Below, piece after piece: positions 34,847-44,944 of a stretch of DNA of 64,000 nt (positions are counted from its first letter, which is position 1; every line of letters starts with the position of its first letter). Both the position numbers and the translations under genes were made by a program. Source of the DNA: Castor canadensis (lineage: Eukaryota > Chordata > Mammalia > Rodentia > Castoridae); the NCBI RefSeq assembly GCF_047511655.1, contig NC_133395.1, forward strand, positions 77,308,158-77,372,157, in the 5' to 3' direction. The notes beneath the pieces are model-generated. The model had not been told where the DNA came from, did no database searches, and saw only the letters and a program-made list of their open reading frames with translations.

Positions 34847-35273
34847 TTGCCAGCCGCGGTCCATCGAGTCCCCCGCCGCCGCTTCCTCCACCGGTTGCGG
34901 CCGCGGGCCCCGGAGCCCCAAGGTCCGGCTTCTTGGGTCCCGGGGGCGGCCCGGCTCCCCCGCCTGGGACGGCTCCGGGCGGAAAGCCGGCCACCGGCGC
35001 GCCGGCCAGCGCCAGGGGGACGCTGTTGCTATGGAGGCCGAGGCCCGGGGCAGCCCCGGCGGCCGGGTCCTCATGCAGGAACTGACACTCCTCCCCATAG
35101 AAGCAAGTCTTATCCTTGGCGTAGTAGCGGCAGTACTTGAGCTTCACTCCCGCCGCCCCGCCGGGGACACCCCCGACCCCCGGCGGGGCCACCACCGCCA
35201 CTGCCGCCGCCAGCGAGGAGGAGGAAGAGGAGGCGGCGGCCGAGGGGGGCGGGAGGCCGCCGCCACTGTTCAT
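34847..35273 (-). CDS. PAN3: PAN3 coding exon 1 (N-terminus, CCCH zinc finger)
   Basis: Codes the first 142 residues of PAN3, the subunit that recruits the PAN2 nuclease to poly(A)/PABP for the first phase of mRNA deadenylation in the cytoplasm. The protein starts MNSGGGLPPP at the ATG complementary to 35271-35273, with G at -3, and this matches the known mammalian start. A Ser run (15-20) and Ala/Gly/Pro-rich stretches flank one CCCH zinc finger: C48, C57, C63, H67 (C-x8-C-x5-C-x3-H), the poly(A)-RNA-binding element of PAN3. The exon ends in LDGPRLA with a donor GTGAGT (plus 34841-34846) in phase 1, which fits exon 2. The frame runs on past the donor as an artefact. Upstream the frame stays open for 68 codons to a TGA at 35478-35480 but holds no ATG. 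Confidence 0.95.
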
Positions 35274-35490
35274 GGCAACGCCGCAGCCTCGCCTGCCGCC
35301 GCCGCCGCCACCATAGACGGGGGAGGGAAGGAAGACGGTGCCGGATAAAAGCCCGAGCGGGCGGGTCTGTCCCGCTGCGGGAGCCGGAGCCGCCCGGGGA
35401 GAGGGGGGAGGGGAGAGGGGAGGGAGGAGGGGGTAGGAAGGAGGGAGGGGAGGGGGAGAGTTGGGATTCTCTCTCACTCACTCACTCTCT
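35274..35490 (-). promoter_or_regulatory. PAN3: Probable PAN3 5' UTR with pyrimidine-rich tract
   Basis: Directly upstream of the ATG. On plus it carries repeated GGGGAGGG/GGAGGG blocks (about 35396-35458), so an mRNA from the minus strand would be C/U-rich here while the plus strand could form G-quadruplexes. The extent of the UTR is inferred. Confidence 0.5.
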
Positions 35491-35718
35491 CGTTCTCTTT
35501 TCTTAAAGGGGCCGCGCGGGACGACGGGGTGGGCTCGCGGTGCCCAAATAGGGACTTCGAGGGCGCGGGCCTGGGGGAGAGGGAGCGGCGGCGGCAAGCG
35601 GGTGGGAAGAGCTGAGGGGCCGGTTTATTTTTAAATTCTGCCTCCACTCGCTCCCTCGCGCTCGGGTTCCTCGGAGTTGTTTATTCCATTTTCCTCTTCC
35701 TGAGACGGCCGTCGCCGC

Positions 35719-35730
35719 TGCGCGTGCGCG
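35719..35730. promoter_or_regulatory. NRF1-like palindromic site
   Basis: 'tgcgcgtgcgcg' differs by about one base from the usual GCGCATGCGC-type core. It lies about 450 bp upstream of the PAN3 ATG in the CpG island. Confidence 0.4.
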
Positions 35731-35933
35731 CGGGGCGCGGTGGCTTGTGGGTAGCGGGAGCGCGAGGGGAAGCCCGGCCGGGCGTCGGGCCCCCGGGGGC
35801 ATTCGCGAGCGGGAGGCCGTTGGACAGGCGGTCCTCGGAGGCGTTCCCGGACGCCGTCGGGTGCTGAAGTTCTCACGAGACCGGATATCTTTCTTTTTCG
35901 AATATTCTCTCTGATCTGGCCAGGTGTCGTGTC

Positions 35934-35954
35934 TTTTTTTTTTTTTTTTTTTTA
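35934..35954. repeat. Poly-T run
   Basis: About 21 T at the outer edge of the CpG island. It may separate the PAN3 promoter from DNA to the right. Confidence 0.7.
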
Positions 35955-36080
35955 ATTGAAAAGGCGAAGGTGACAACATAAGCTGGCCGCTTGAAGGGGC
36001 TGAACCTGGGGACGCGGCCTGGACCCGTGCCCTCGCCCTCGGAAGAGCAGTTCCGTTCTTCTGGCCACATTGCCTCTCCC

Positions 36081-36719
36081 TGGTTCCTTTTCCACCACTC
36101 CTCCTCCTCATTTCCCTGCCCCCTCGAAGGTGTTGAGAACTACAGGACTGATTACTGTGGTTTCTGGGCTCTTTGTCAAAAAAGTGAGCCAAAAAGGTTG
36201 ATTTGGACAAACCCCCTGCTCCGTGCGGCACCTGTTTTCTCTGCATTTATGTTACTAAAGTAACATTTTTTACTCAGTAAATTTTTATGAAAAAATAAGA
36301 TGCCACCTGGGACAACGCTGCCTGGGCAGCATGGTGAGGTTTCATTTATAAGTGTACTAGATTGCTTTGCTCCTCTCAGCCTAGTCTTGATTTGAAATTC
36401 ATTTTTAAAAGGTAGTTTTCCCCGAGTGATAAGATTTTAAGGAATTTTGAAGACTAGCACTGAAGGGAAAATTAACATTTTAGGTTTTTGTCTGAAAAGG
36501 ATTTTCTCAAAAAAAAAATCACTTGGAAAGAGCAGGTGTTCCTTGGCAGGACTTAAGGAATTCTGACAAACAGACGAAGTTCCAGAAGACTGGATATAAG
36601 CAAAAGTACCACACTGCAAAAGGGCAAAAGTGGATTCTATAGATCACAAACTGGTAAGCCTGGTGATGTGAATTAGCTAAATTCAAACCTGAAATTGGTA
36701 CCTTCCTATTTAAAAGCAT
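36081..36719. other. Intergenic DNA upstream of PAN3
   Basis: Unique-looking. This is the place where an antisense RNA (PAN3-AS1-like, plus strand) would be transcribed if conserved, but no splice pair stands out. Confidence 0.4.
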
Positions 36720-36885
36720 TTTCACTTGTTCAGTTATTTAGCAAATGCCTATTAATGCCCACTGCATGTACCAGGAATTGTACAAGAAGCTGGGGAAGCA
36801 AAGTGAACAAGATGCAATATTGTCTGAATTGACATGGCTTGTTTATCCTCTGGCTGGGGAGACATAAAGTATACATGCGGTTATA
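36720..36885 (-). repeat. L2 3' end
   Basis: 'ttcagttatttagcaaatgc' 'ctattaatgcccactgcatg' 'taccaggaatt' and 'ggggaagcaaagtgaacaag' match the reverse L2 3' end. Confidence 0.65.
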
Positions 36886-36954
36886 AACTGTTACATTGGC
36901 TGTTAGAAGAAATGAAAGATGTTAACACTTCTTGCAGAAACTTGATACCTTAGT

Positions 36955-37185
36955 AGCAGATGTTGAAAACATTGAATTCTGACAGATCTCTGTCTGTACC
37001 TACAGTTCATAGCTATGTTACTCTAGGTAAGTTGCTTCTGTGCCTTATTTGTACAAGTAGAGTAAGAAAAGAAGCTGCTTTGTAATGTATAAACTAATAC
37101 AATATATAAAATGTCCTGTGCCTAGTAAGAATTAAGTAGATTTTAGCTATTGCTCCTTATTGGTATGATTGCTGCTGGTAGTAGT
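36955..37185 (+). repeat. MIR
   Basis: 'catagctatgttactctagg' 'taagttgcttctgtgcctta' to 'ctgtgcctagtaagaatt' and 'ttagctattgctccttatt': MIR core plus 3' end. Confidence 0.75.
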
Positions 37186-37429
37186 TTATGGGGAAGAGCA
37201 TTCTAGATAAGCAAACTGTTTACGAAAAAGGCCTTGAGGTAGGAAAGAGCTTAGATTGCTAAGAAGAATGATAAGAGATCTGACCAGAGGCCGAAGAAAA
37301 CCCTTGTAAGGACATGTTAAATAAAACACTGGACTTCTTAAGGACACTTAGAAGTTATTCCAGGGTTTTTACAAAGTAATAACATTCAGATTTCTCTTTA
37401 GAAAAAAAAATGTTTTGACCCTTCTAAGA

Positions 37430-37550
37430 ATCTGTTAGGCAAGAAAAGTAAGATGAGTTATCACCATTTTTTCCCTAAGCACAGTAAGGCCTAGAATTGT
37501 ACAAAGTTACCAATTTGTAAGTTGCAAAACCAAAACTTAAGGATGTGCTT
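37430..37550 (-). repeat. MIR/L2-type fragment
   Basis: 'gtacaaagttaccaatttgt' 'aagttgcaaaaccaaaac', reverse orientation, weak. Confidence 0.4.
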
Positions 37551-37554
37551 TTTC

Positions 37555-37637
37555 TCCCCCACCCCCACCCCCATGGAGTTTGAACTCAGGGCCTCATGCT
37601 TGCTCTACCACTTAAGTCACTCCCTCAGCCCCTGCAA
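37555..37637 (-). repeat. ID-like SINE half
   Basis: 'tggagtttgaactcagggcc' 'tcatgcttgctctaccact'. Confidence 0.75.
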
Positions 37638-38585
37638 AGCCAAGACTTAAATCAGGACTTCTAATTACAAAACTTGTGCTCACTGTGTTACATACTTTGC
37701 CATTTTAAATGAGCATGTAGGTCTTTGGCTTCATAAGGTGTTTATGGTGAGAAAACAGAGGTCCAATAAATTCATGCTAGATTAAGCATATCATTCAAAC
37801 AAACCTTAATTGGAAATCTACTGTGTACTATATGCCAAGCAAATTCTGTGCTAGGCTCTGATACACAGATGCGTAAAATAGAGCCTCAAGAGTTATTGGA
37901 GAATCATGAGGGAAATGCCAAAAGCCATCCCTTGGTACCATATTTAATAAAGTTTTCAATTAAATTCTTGTGAACAAGTTAGAGAACAGTAGACTACAGT
38001 TAGGTAGCTTCAGTATTCTTTGATTAGTCATAATTAAAATGTTGACAAAGCTGGCTTTGGAGGTCCTTGAACAATATCCAAAGGGTATTGATAAACTGAC
38101 ATGTCAAAATAATCTTTAGCCCCCTCCTTTGGACTCTATCCTCTGCTTACTTTTATGTAAAAAAGTGTAAATACTGCCAGGGTAAAGATATACCCAGCAT
38201 ACTTAGCAGACTACAGTATATTGCAAAACCTGTTGGGATAAATAATGCAATATATGATGGATTAGGACTGGTAAATCTCCATCAGCTGGAAAAAAATACA
38301 CAATGCTAACAAAATTAAACTTAATATGGGTAAGTTAAGCTTTTGAATCTGAATTAAACTGGGGAAAACTTTGATATATCACTGACAATGCATTCTTTCT
38401 ATCACCCAAAAGCAAATTGGCCATATTTTAACTAAAGCCTTTAAAATGGGAATTGTGTTTGAAATGTTACTATTCTACTTGGCAAATAAATCCTAAGAAA
38501 ATTACTATAGTAAGTTTTATATTCTGGTGCTCTCATTGAAGTATTACTTCAGAAAGCAAAAGAAAAGAAAAAGTTCCCCTTCTTT
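37638..38585. other. Intergenic DNA, no recognised element
   Basis: Unique-looking; 37795-37880 has weak L2-like wording ('ctactgtgtactatatgcca'). No exon or RNA gene seen. Confidence 0.4.
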
Positions 38586-38589
38586 TTTC

Positions 38590-38682
38590 TTTTTTGTAGC
38601 CCAGGCTGGCGTCAAACTCAACCCTCCTCCACTTTGCCTCTGAGTGTTACAGGCATGTACCCACTACACCCAGCACACAAAT
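38590..38682 (-). repeat. B1 SINE, truncated
   Basis: 'tagcccaggctggcgtcaaa' 'ctcaaccctcctccac' and 'tgttacaggcatgtaccca'. Confidence 0.7.
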
Positions 38683-38699
38683 AACCTAAATTCTAAAAA

Positions 38700-39360
38700 A
38701 CTAGGGGAATAATAAAACAGAGGACTATACACTTAGAATATTATGCAGTTATTAAAAAATGTTAGCCATAAAAAAAACCTTGCAAATGTTTATGGTACAT
38801 TATAAATATTTAACACAGTACAGAATTGTGTATGCTGTATGACTGATGTTTAAAAAAAAAAATAGAAATAAAGATTAACTTCTCCAAAACATTAATGGTC
38901 ATTTTAGTAAGGTGATAAAATAAGATTAGGTTCTTCCTATTTTTCTTCTCTTTCCCACCTTTGTTTCATGAACATATATTCTATGATAGAGAAATAAGCA
39001 TTAATAGTTGTCATAATTTAATCTCAGAAAAGTGGGTACATGGTGCTCATTAAATTATTCTCTGATTTTTTTTTTTTTCATGTGTGGAGATAAGCTGGGC
39101 ATTTTTTGGCCATTTCTTCAACTTTTCACTAGTCTAATGTTTCTCAAAGTATATTTCATGGAAGATTGGTTCAACAGAGCATTAATTTGTATTATACAAA
39201 TAAATAATTGTTTTAACATCAGGAAAGTTTGACAAATTCTGAGTTAAACAAGTTTATTTACCACAAGACTTTCAGAACCTTTAATGTGTTAACATGTAAG
39301 TCTAAAAATAGGATGCAGCATTTACCAAATTTTTTGACCATAGAACACTTTTTCTAGTCA
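38700..39360. other. Old L1 3' remnant and unique DNA
   Basis: 38715-38880 resembles the L1 ORF2 end and 3' UTR ('atattatgcagttattaaaa'). The rest to 39360 is not recognised. Confidence 0.4.
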
Positions 39361-39414
39361 TCTCATGAAGTTAGTGTTCCTAGACTGTGCTTTAAGAATC
39401 ACTGTCCTATTCTT

Positions 39415-39645
39415 TTATTTATTTGTTTATTTGCAGGACTGGGGTTTGAACTCATGGCTTTGTGCTTGTAAAGCATGCATTCTACCACTTGAGCCATACC
39501 TCCAGTCCATTTTACTGTGGTTTTTTTGGAGGTGCGGGTCTCTTGAACTATTTGCCCAGGCTGCCCTTAAACCTCAATCCTCCCACTCTCAGGGAGGATT
39601 ACAGGGCTAGGATTACAGGCATGAGCCACTAGCACCCAGCAAAAT
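39415..39645 (-). repeat. Composite SINE
   Basis: 'gcaggactggggtttgaact' to 'aggattacaggcatgagcca'. A short duplication 'ggattacagggctaggatta' sits at the B1 end. Confidence 0.85.
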
Positions 39646-39999
39646 GTGCTCATATTCTGCAGTCCCCCATCCCAAATCTTTTGCCTTCTGCTTCATACAT
39701 CCACAAAGGGAAAACAGATCTAACTCAGGTGCTCTGAACACCTTCCCCTAACATTGCCTTAGGGATGTAGTTGTTTTCTATCCAGTATCTTCTCTCTCCT
39801 GCCTGACTTCTAAGTCTTTAAATAATTTTAAGGTATCCATTTCTTTCTACTGTGAACTTTCTGTAATCAAAACAAAACCTAAGAAACTGAAACACTGCTA
39901 ATAGGAAAACCAAAAAAAAAAAAAAACCTATTTTTGAGAACTTGGCAACATTTATAAAATTGTTAAAGACCCACACCCTATTACCCGGCAATGCCACTT

Positions 40000-40093
40000 G
40001 TAGAAAAACACTTTGGGAGGTTGGTGTTGGGGTGGTGGAGATTGGAACCAGGGCCTTGCCATGCCTTACCACTGAGCTACACCCGCAGCCCCC
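40000..40093 (-). repeat. ID SINE
   Basis: 'attggaaccagggccttgcc' 'atgccttaccactgagctac' 'acccgcagcccc'. Confidence 0.75.
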
Positions 40094-40139
40094 AGAAAAC
40101 ACTGTGCTAAAGGAGGCAGGCACAACAGTGTTCATTTGA

Positions 40140-40454
40140 GGAGTTGTTGATAGCAGTAAAGTTGGAAATAATCCAAATACTCATGATAGTTGAGTGTCCA
40201 TGTGCCACCGTTCTCTAATATATATTGCTGGAGGAAAAAAGGCATGATGCTGATAATCATATGGAATATGTGCCTTTTAGGCAAAAAATTAAAACATTTC
40301 CTACAGGGATATATATATATAAATGCACACAGAACTGGAAGGATAAACATTAACTTGCTTATAGGTTGGGACCAAAGGGGACTTTAGCTTTATCTGTAAT
40401 GTTTCATGTTTTCAAAATTGTATGCCTGCTTTGTTTATATAATTAAAATTTTAT
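40140..40454 (+). repeat. Old L1 3' end remnant
   Basis: 'tagcagtaaagttggaaata' 'atccaaatactcatgatagt' is the familiar L1M ORF2/3' end wording. Decayed. Confidence 0.45.
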
Positions 40455-40680
40455 TTAAGGTATCTAGGGGGAGAGTGAATGGAGGAGATGAAGGTGAGGG
40501 AATATAGTTGATGGGCTTCATATACATATATGAAAGAGAATGATGAAACCTCTTGCAATTGCTTTAAGTGGAGTGGGGGGGGAGGAGATAGCGGGGGCAA
40601 TCTAACCAATGTAAGCCTATTCGAAATTGTCACAATGAATTACCTCCATACAACGAATATGTCCTAACTTAAAAAATACA
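40455..40680 (+). repeat. L1-type 3' end, dispersed copy 2 (plus arm)
   Basis: 'gaatatagttgatgggcttc' 'atatacatatatgaa', 'aattgctttaagtggagtgg' and 'cgaatatgtcctaacttaaa'. It pairs with the inverted copy at 40920-41170 and is related to 2085-2338. Confidence 0.65.
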
Positions 40681-40694
40681 TATATACATATATA

Positions 40695-40868
40695 TACCTA
40701 CGTACACTTGGGAGGCTGAAATCAAGAAGATTGTGGTTTGAAGCCAGCCCCAGCAAATAGTTCAAGAGATCCCATCTCCAAAATAACCAGAGCAAAATGG
40801 AGTAGAGGTGTGACCCAAGCAGTAGAGTGCCTGCTTGGCAACCCCAGCCCCAACAAGAATGAATAAAT
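40695..40868 (+). repeat. Composite SINE, 5'-truncated
   Basis: 'acttgggaggctgaaatcaa' to 'gcaaccccagccccaacaag'. It lies between the two inverted L1 3' ends. Confidence 0.75.
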
Positions 40869-40919
40869 AAAGAAAATAAAGAAACCCTCCACTCACTACT
40901 GGTTTCTCTTTTTTCCCTT

Positions 40920-41200
40920 TGTGCAAATATTTTAATATAAATTTTTATTAGGAAATATTCATTATACATGGGGATTCGTAGTGACAATTCCAATTAGACT
41001 TATATTGTAAATTATTTACATTGCCCCCCCATTATCCTCTCCCCTTCAGCCTCCTCCCCACCCCACTTAAAGCAATTGCAAGAGGTTACATAGCTCTGTT
41101 TCATATACATATATGAAGTCCATCAACCATATACTGTCACCTTAATCTCCTTCCTGCACCCTCCCCCCTCCCCCCCACACACACTGTGCCTATTGTTTAG
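40920..41200 (-). repeat. L1-type 3' end, dispersed copy 3 (minus arm)
   Basis: 'attaggaaatattcattata' 'catgggg' then 'aagcaattgcaagaggttac' and 'atatgaagtccatcaaccat' 'atactgtcaccttaatctcc'. It is the reverse complement of 40455-40680 and agrees even more closely with 2085-2338. Confidence 0.65.
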
Positions 41201-41504
41201 TACTGTGGTTAGTTTTTTTTATCCTAACTTCTTCCTTCTCACAGACCGTTTTTTGGTTTGTTTGTTTTTTAATCACCAACTTGTAACTCGTCTCTTCATC
41301 TCCCATTCCCTTAATTGAGGGTAACCTGACATTTGCTCTGGCTGTATTAAAGTATTTTTGACAGAGCCACCACTTGACTAGCTAGTAAATAATATCACAT
41401 ATTTTTCAGTCCTTTTTTTCCATTACAGTATTCAATGGTATTAGCTATTTTCACAACTCTCCTTTCTCTTGGCTTTCAGTTACCCTTTTCTCTTAGTTTT
41501 TGTT
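41201..41504. other. Probable L1 3' UTR continuation
   Basis: T-rich DNA continuing the minus-strand L1 3' end. No coding match; assigned only by adjacency. Confidence 0.35.
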
Positions 41505-41818
41505 AGGGTTTAATTGTGAAATGTCCCCACAAGATCATTGTTGAGGGCTTGATCCCCAGTTGGTGGCGCTATTTTGGGAGGCACCTGGAGGGACTAGCTG
41601 AAGGAAGTAGAACTGGGGCCATGTTCTCTCCCTGTGCCTCCCATCAGCCAGGAGGTGAACAGCCTAGCCACATACTCCTGCTGCCATGATGTTCTGCCAC
41701 ACTATAGGCCCAGAAACACAGCTAAATGACCAGGCACTGAAACCTCTGAATCTGTGAGCCCAAACGAATCTTTCCTCTTTTTAAGTTGTTTTCTCTCAGA
41801 TATTTGCACGGTTTGCCT
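41505..41818 (+). mobile_element. MaLR LTR (MT/ORR1-like)
   Basis: 'ttaattgtgaaatgtcccca' start, 'ttgatccccagttggtggcg', 'actggggccatgttctctcc', 'aaacctctgaatctgtgagc' 'ccaaacgaatctttcctc'. Same LTR class as 60495-60908. Confidence 0.75.
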
Positions 41819-41959
41819 CCTTTCAGCCTCTTGGCAGAGTTCCTCTGCCTCTCATATTCAATGCTGTACGCCATGGTAGGCCTTTCAAAAATAGCTGAGA
41901 ATACATTGCAAGTAACTTACTGTCACTCAAGACAATCCATGGACATCCTCTGAGCTTTC

Positions 41960-42155
41960 AGTTTGTTGTGAACAGAAAAGTACAACAGGTTTGGAATTAA
42001 AATAACTAGGATAAAGCCTAGTGTTAACCACATTATACCTGCATGGCTTTCAGCAGGTCTCTTAACTTCACTTAGCTTCAGTTTCATTAAGATGGAAAGA
42101 ATACCTCCCTAAATGGGTTGTTTTGAGGATTGAATGACAGAATGAGAACCTCTTG
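41960..42155 (+). repeat. MIR
   Basis: 'ttcagcaggtctcttaactt' 'cacttagcttcagtttcatt' 'aagatgg' and 'gggttgttttgaggattgaa'. Confidence 0.75.
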
Positions 42156-42815
42156 GAGAAAATAATCTCTCAGCAAAAGCTTTCACTTGCAAAATTATTT
42201 TGACCACCTTTCTGCATACTAGGGATTTTACTTCTGACAGCTTTTATTTTATTACCTTTAATATTGCCTCCTTTAGCATTCTTTCTGCATCCTTCTTCTT
42301 CTATGATGATGACTTTGGTAATTATTATAATGGTGCCTCAAATTCCAGGGAGGTTCATAGCTTAGCAAAGCAACCAGGCCTGTGTCCTGTGAAACAGTTA
42401 AAATTAGGATATTATTTTAATACTGGGAATCTGAAAGCTTGAAAGGATGTGCGAGATTCTATATCTTGCCCCAAAATACAGCCGTTTAGACTCAAATCCA
42501 GGTTTCATTCCCTTAGATTCTCAGTTACCCTCAAACAAATCTATGGCTTTGAAACTTGTGACATGTGAATAAGAAGGAAGGGTAACTTCCAATATTATGT
42601 GTGCTCTGACAGTAATGTTCACAAATACAACAATATTCCCATTTGGAGATGGAAGAAATGGGAAGTATGGTGAAATAATGAGGTTCCCCCCCGCCCTTAC
42701 CCTAGTAACCCTGTTTAAAAATTAGGTAATTTTTAAATTACAACATTATCTTTGATATGTTTTAGGGTACTTAAATACCCTACTCACATTTTTTAAATAC
42801 CCTCATAGTAGCAAA
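42156..42815. other. Intergenic DNA, no recognised element
   Basis: Unique-looking, including an 80-codon plus frame (42200-42442) without any domain or splice context. Confidence 0.4.
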
Positions 42816-42817
42816 CC

Positions 42818-43168
42818 TTTTTTTTTCCTTCAGTACTGGCGTTTAAACTCAAAGCCTTGGGTCTGCTAGGCAGGCACTCTACTACTTAAGCGCAGGCACT
42901 CTACTACTTAAGCCACTCTGCCAGCCCTTTTTGTGTTGGTTATTTTTGAGAGAGGGTCTCATTTGCATGCCCAGGCCAAGCTAGACTGGTTTCCTAGTAT
43001 TGGTACTTCTCCAAATACCTGGATGACTGGTGTATTGTACCATGCCCAGCCTTTGGTGGAGATGGGGGTCTCTTGAACTTTTTGATTGGCTGGCCTCAGA
43101 CTGAAATTCTCCCAGTCTCTTCCTCCCAGGTATCTAGAATTATAGATGTAAGCCACATGATCAGCTCA
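42818..43168 (-). repeat. Composite SINEs with a 22-bp internal duplication
   Basis: Reverse ID half at 42825-42930, followed by B1-like units to 'agaattatagatgtaagcca'. Inside the ID half the segment 'caggcactctactacttaag' occurs twice in tandem (42871 and 42893). Confidence 0.75.
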
Positions 43169-43379
43169 AATCTTTATTCTTTAAGGGAAGATTTAATGAC
43201 TAGAAACAACTTAGTCATCAAAACCAGAGCCAGGTGTGATAAATAATAAAAAAATTACTGAGCTGAACTATGTCATTTATTAAAAGCAATAATATCAGTA
43301 TAAATAAAACCAATATTTTCTTGTGTAGGTCAAAGCTGGTGCTGAAAATGATTTCATTTAAAAAAAAGGAAAAAACCAT

Positions 43380-43458
43380 AGTGGGCTGGAGGCAGGCTCA
43401 AGTGGTAGAGCACCTGAGCCCTGAGTACAAACCCAACCCCAGTACTGCCAAAAAAAAT
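43380..43458 (+). repeat. ID-like SINE half
   Basis: 'gggctggaggcaggctcaag' 'tggtagagcacctgagc'. Confidence 0.75.
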
Positions 43459-43471
43459 CCAACATGGCATG

Positions 43472-43566
43472 AGACTGGGGGTGTAGCTCAGTGGTAGGGT
43501 GTTTGCCTAGCATGTAAAAGGCCATGGGTTCAAATCCTAGAACCACACACACACACACACACACAA
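43472..43566 (+). repeat. ID SINE with (CA)n tail
   Basis: 'ctgggggtgtagctcagtgg' to 'gttcaaatcctagaaccaca', whose end runs into about 10 CA units. The microsatellite probably grew from the SINE tail. Confidence 0.85.
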
Positions 43567-43684
43567 AGGCAGCATTATTAGAATGTAAATGTATCATCTT
43601 CCCTAGTAACCATAATTGATGTCATTCTCCCTCATCCCCTCTCTACCTGCTTCTTAGATAAATTTCTACAGTTTTCATTGTTTC

Positions 43685-43885
43685 TTTTTTTTTTTTTTTT
43701 TGGTGGGAGTGGGATTTGAACTCATGGCTTTGTGCTTGCAAAGCAGACACTTTAACAGTTGAGCTGCACCTCCAGTCCATTTTGCTCTGTTTATCTTAGG
43801 AACTATTTACCCTTACTGACCTTGAACCTCGATCTCAGTCTCCCAAGTAGCTAGGATTACAGACATGAGCCATTGGCACCTGGTT
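43685..43885 (-). repeat. Composite SINE
   Basis: 20-base T-run, 'gtgggatttgaactcatggc' to 'aggattacagacatgagcca'. Confidence 0.85.
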
Positions 43886-44338
43886 TATTGTTTAATTTCC
43901 ATACACATATACAAAGTGTACTGACCATACTCTTCCTCCTTCTCATTTCCCCTTTCCTGGACAGGATCTGTTTTACCTTCCTGTCCTTCATTTTTTTAAG
44001 TGTATATTGATTGTTCAAGGGGGTCTCGCCTTGATATTCCACACCCGTATATATGGTACTTTAATCAGAATAACCTATCATTCTTCTCTATGGCTCTGCT
44101 CCCCTATTATTCAACAGCTTTCAATGCATTTCTGCAGATGCAATGCATTTCAATATTATTCTTTTTCTATCATTGTCTTTTCCTCTTCCTGTCTCCCCAT
44201 AGTCCCTTGGACAGACCCACTATTACAATTATATTCTCTCCCCTCCCCCCCATACGTGTATTTAAGTATACATTTATCTTTTAGGTCTGGATTCCACATA
44301 TAAGGGAAAACATGCAACCTTTTACTCGTTCTTTGTGT
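43886..44338 (-). repeat. L1 3' end, minus strand
   Basis: 3' UTR-like pyrimidine-rich DNA, then 'ggtctggattccacatataa' 'gggaaaacatgcaaccttt', which is the reverse of the L1 ORF2 C-terminus. It is cut at 44338 by a (GT)n and a SINE. Confidence 0.6.
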
Positions 44339-44525
44339 GTGTGTGTGTGGTACTGGGGTTTGAACTCAAGGCCTACACCTTGAAGCACTCTACCAGGCCT
44401 TTTTTGTGATGGCTTTTTTTTTGAGATAGAGTCTCACAAACTATTTGCCTGGGCTGGTTTCTAACCATTATCCTCCTGTTCTCTGCCTCCTGAGTAGCTA
44501 GGATTATAGGCACCTAGCAAGTTTA
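44339..44525 (-). repeat. Composite SINE preceded by (GT)n
   Basis: About 8 GT units at 44332-44349, 'tactggggtttgaactcaag' to 'aggattataggcacctagca'. Confidence 0.8.
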
Positions 44526-44938
44526 CTCGTTCTTGAGTAAATATTAGTGAAAATAAATCTGTGGTCATGTGACCTCTAAGTCATTTTCATGTTAATGAAG
44601 ACAATGTCCAAAACTGCAAACAACCTATAAATTATATTTGCTTTGGAATTTAATGTGGAATTATTTTTGTCTGGATGGCCTCCAGCAACAGATACTAGAT
44701 TGCTAAAGGAAAATGTTACTATTGCTTTGCATTAAATACAAAGGGGAAACATCACATTTTCTAAATATTTGATGATAGCATTAGTGATAGTTACTTGAGT
44801 TTCAAAATTTCTCCCTTAAGGCAATCTAGAGTGGAAATTACATGTGGATGATAGAACTGGCTATTCTAGAAATGCAGTTTGCTGCGTGCATATATTTCTT
44901 ACACATTCGTGAAGTATGACACCTTGTGCTCTAAACTC
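44526..44938. other. Intergenic DNA, no recognised element
   Basis: Unique-looking AT-rich DNA. Confidence 0.4.
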
Positions 44939-44944
44939 TGCTCT

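Larger units (their letters stand above)
34390..36080. promoter_or_regulatory. PAN3: CpG island / PAN3 promoter
   Basis: GC-rich, CpG-dense DNA spans the 3' side of exon 1 and its upstream flank, in sharp contrast to the AT-rich surroundings. There is no clear TATA box at a fitting distance from the ATG, as expected of a housekeeping CpG promoter. Sp1-like 'ggggggcggg' lies at about 35244 and an NRF1-like 'tgcgcgtgcgcg' at 35719-35730. In human a PAN3 antisense RNA starts head-to-head from the matching island, so bidirectional activity is plausible here. The exact start site is not visible. Confidence 0.8.

Noticed and set aside
34492..35085. 197-codon plus-strand frame antisense to PAN3 exon 1
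   Set aside because: It is a GC-rich shadow of exon 1: Pro/Arg-rich by composition, with no domain and no splice context.
35503..36246. 247-codon minus frame upstream of PAN3
   Set aside because: It crosses the poly-T run and the CpG island, has no recognisable domain and is open through base composition.
42871..42915. CRISPR-like or other direct-repeat array
   Set aside because: Only two adjacent copies inside a SINE in a vertebrate genome; simple duplication.
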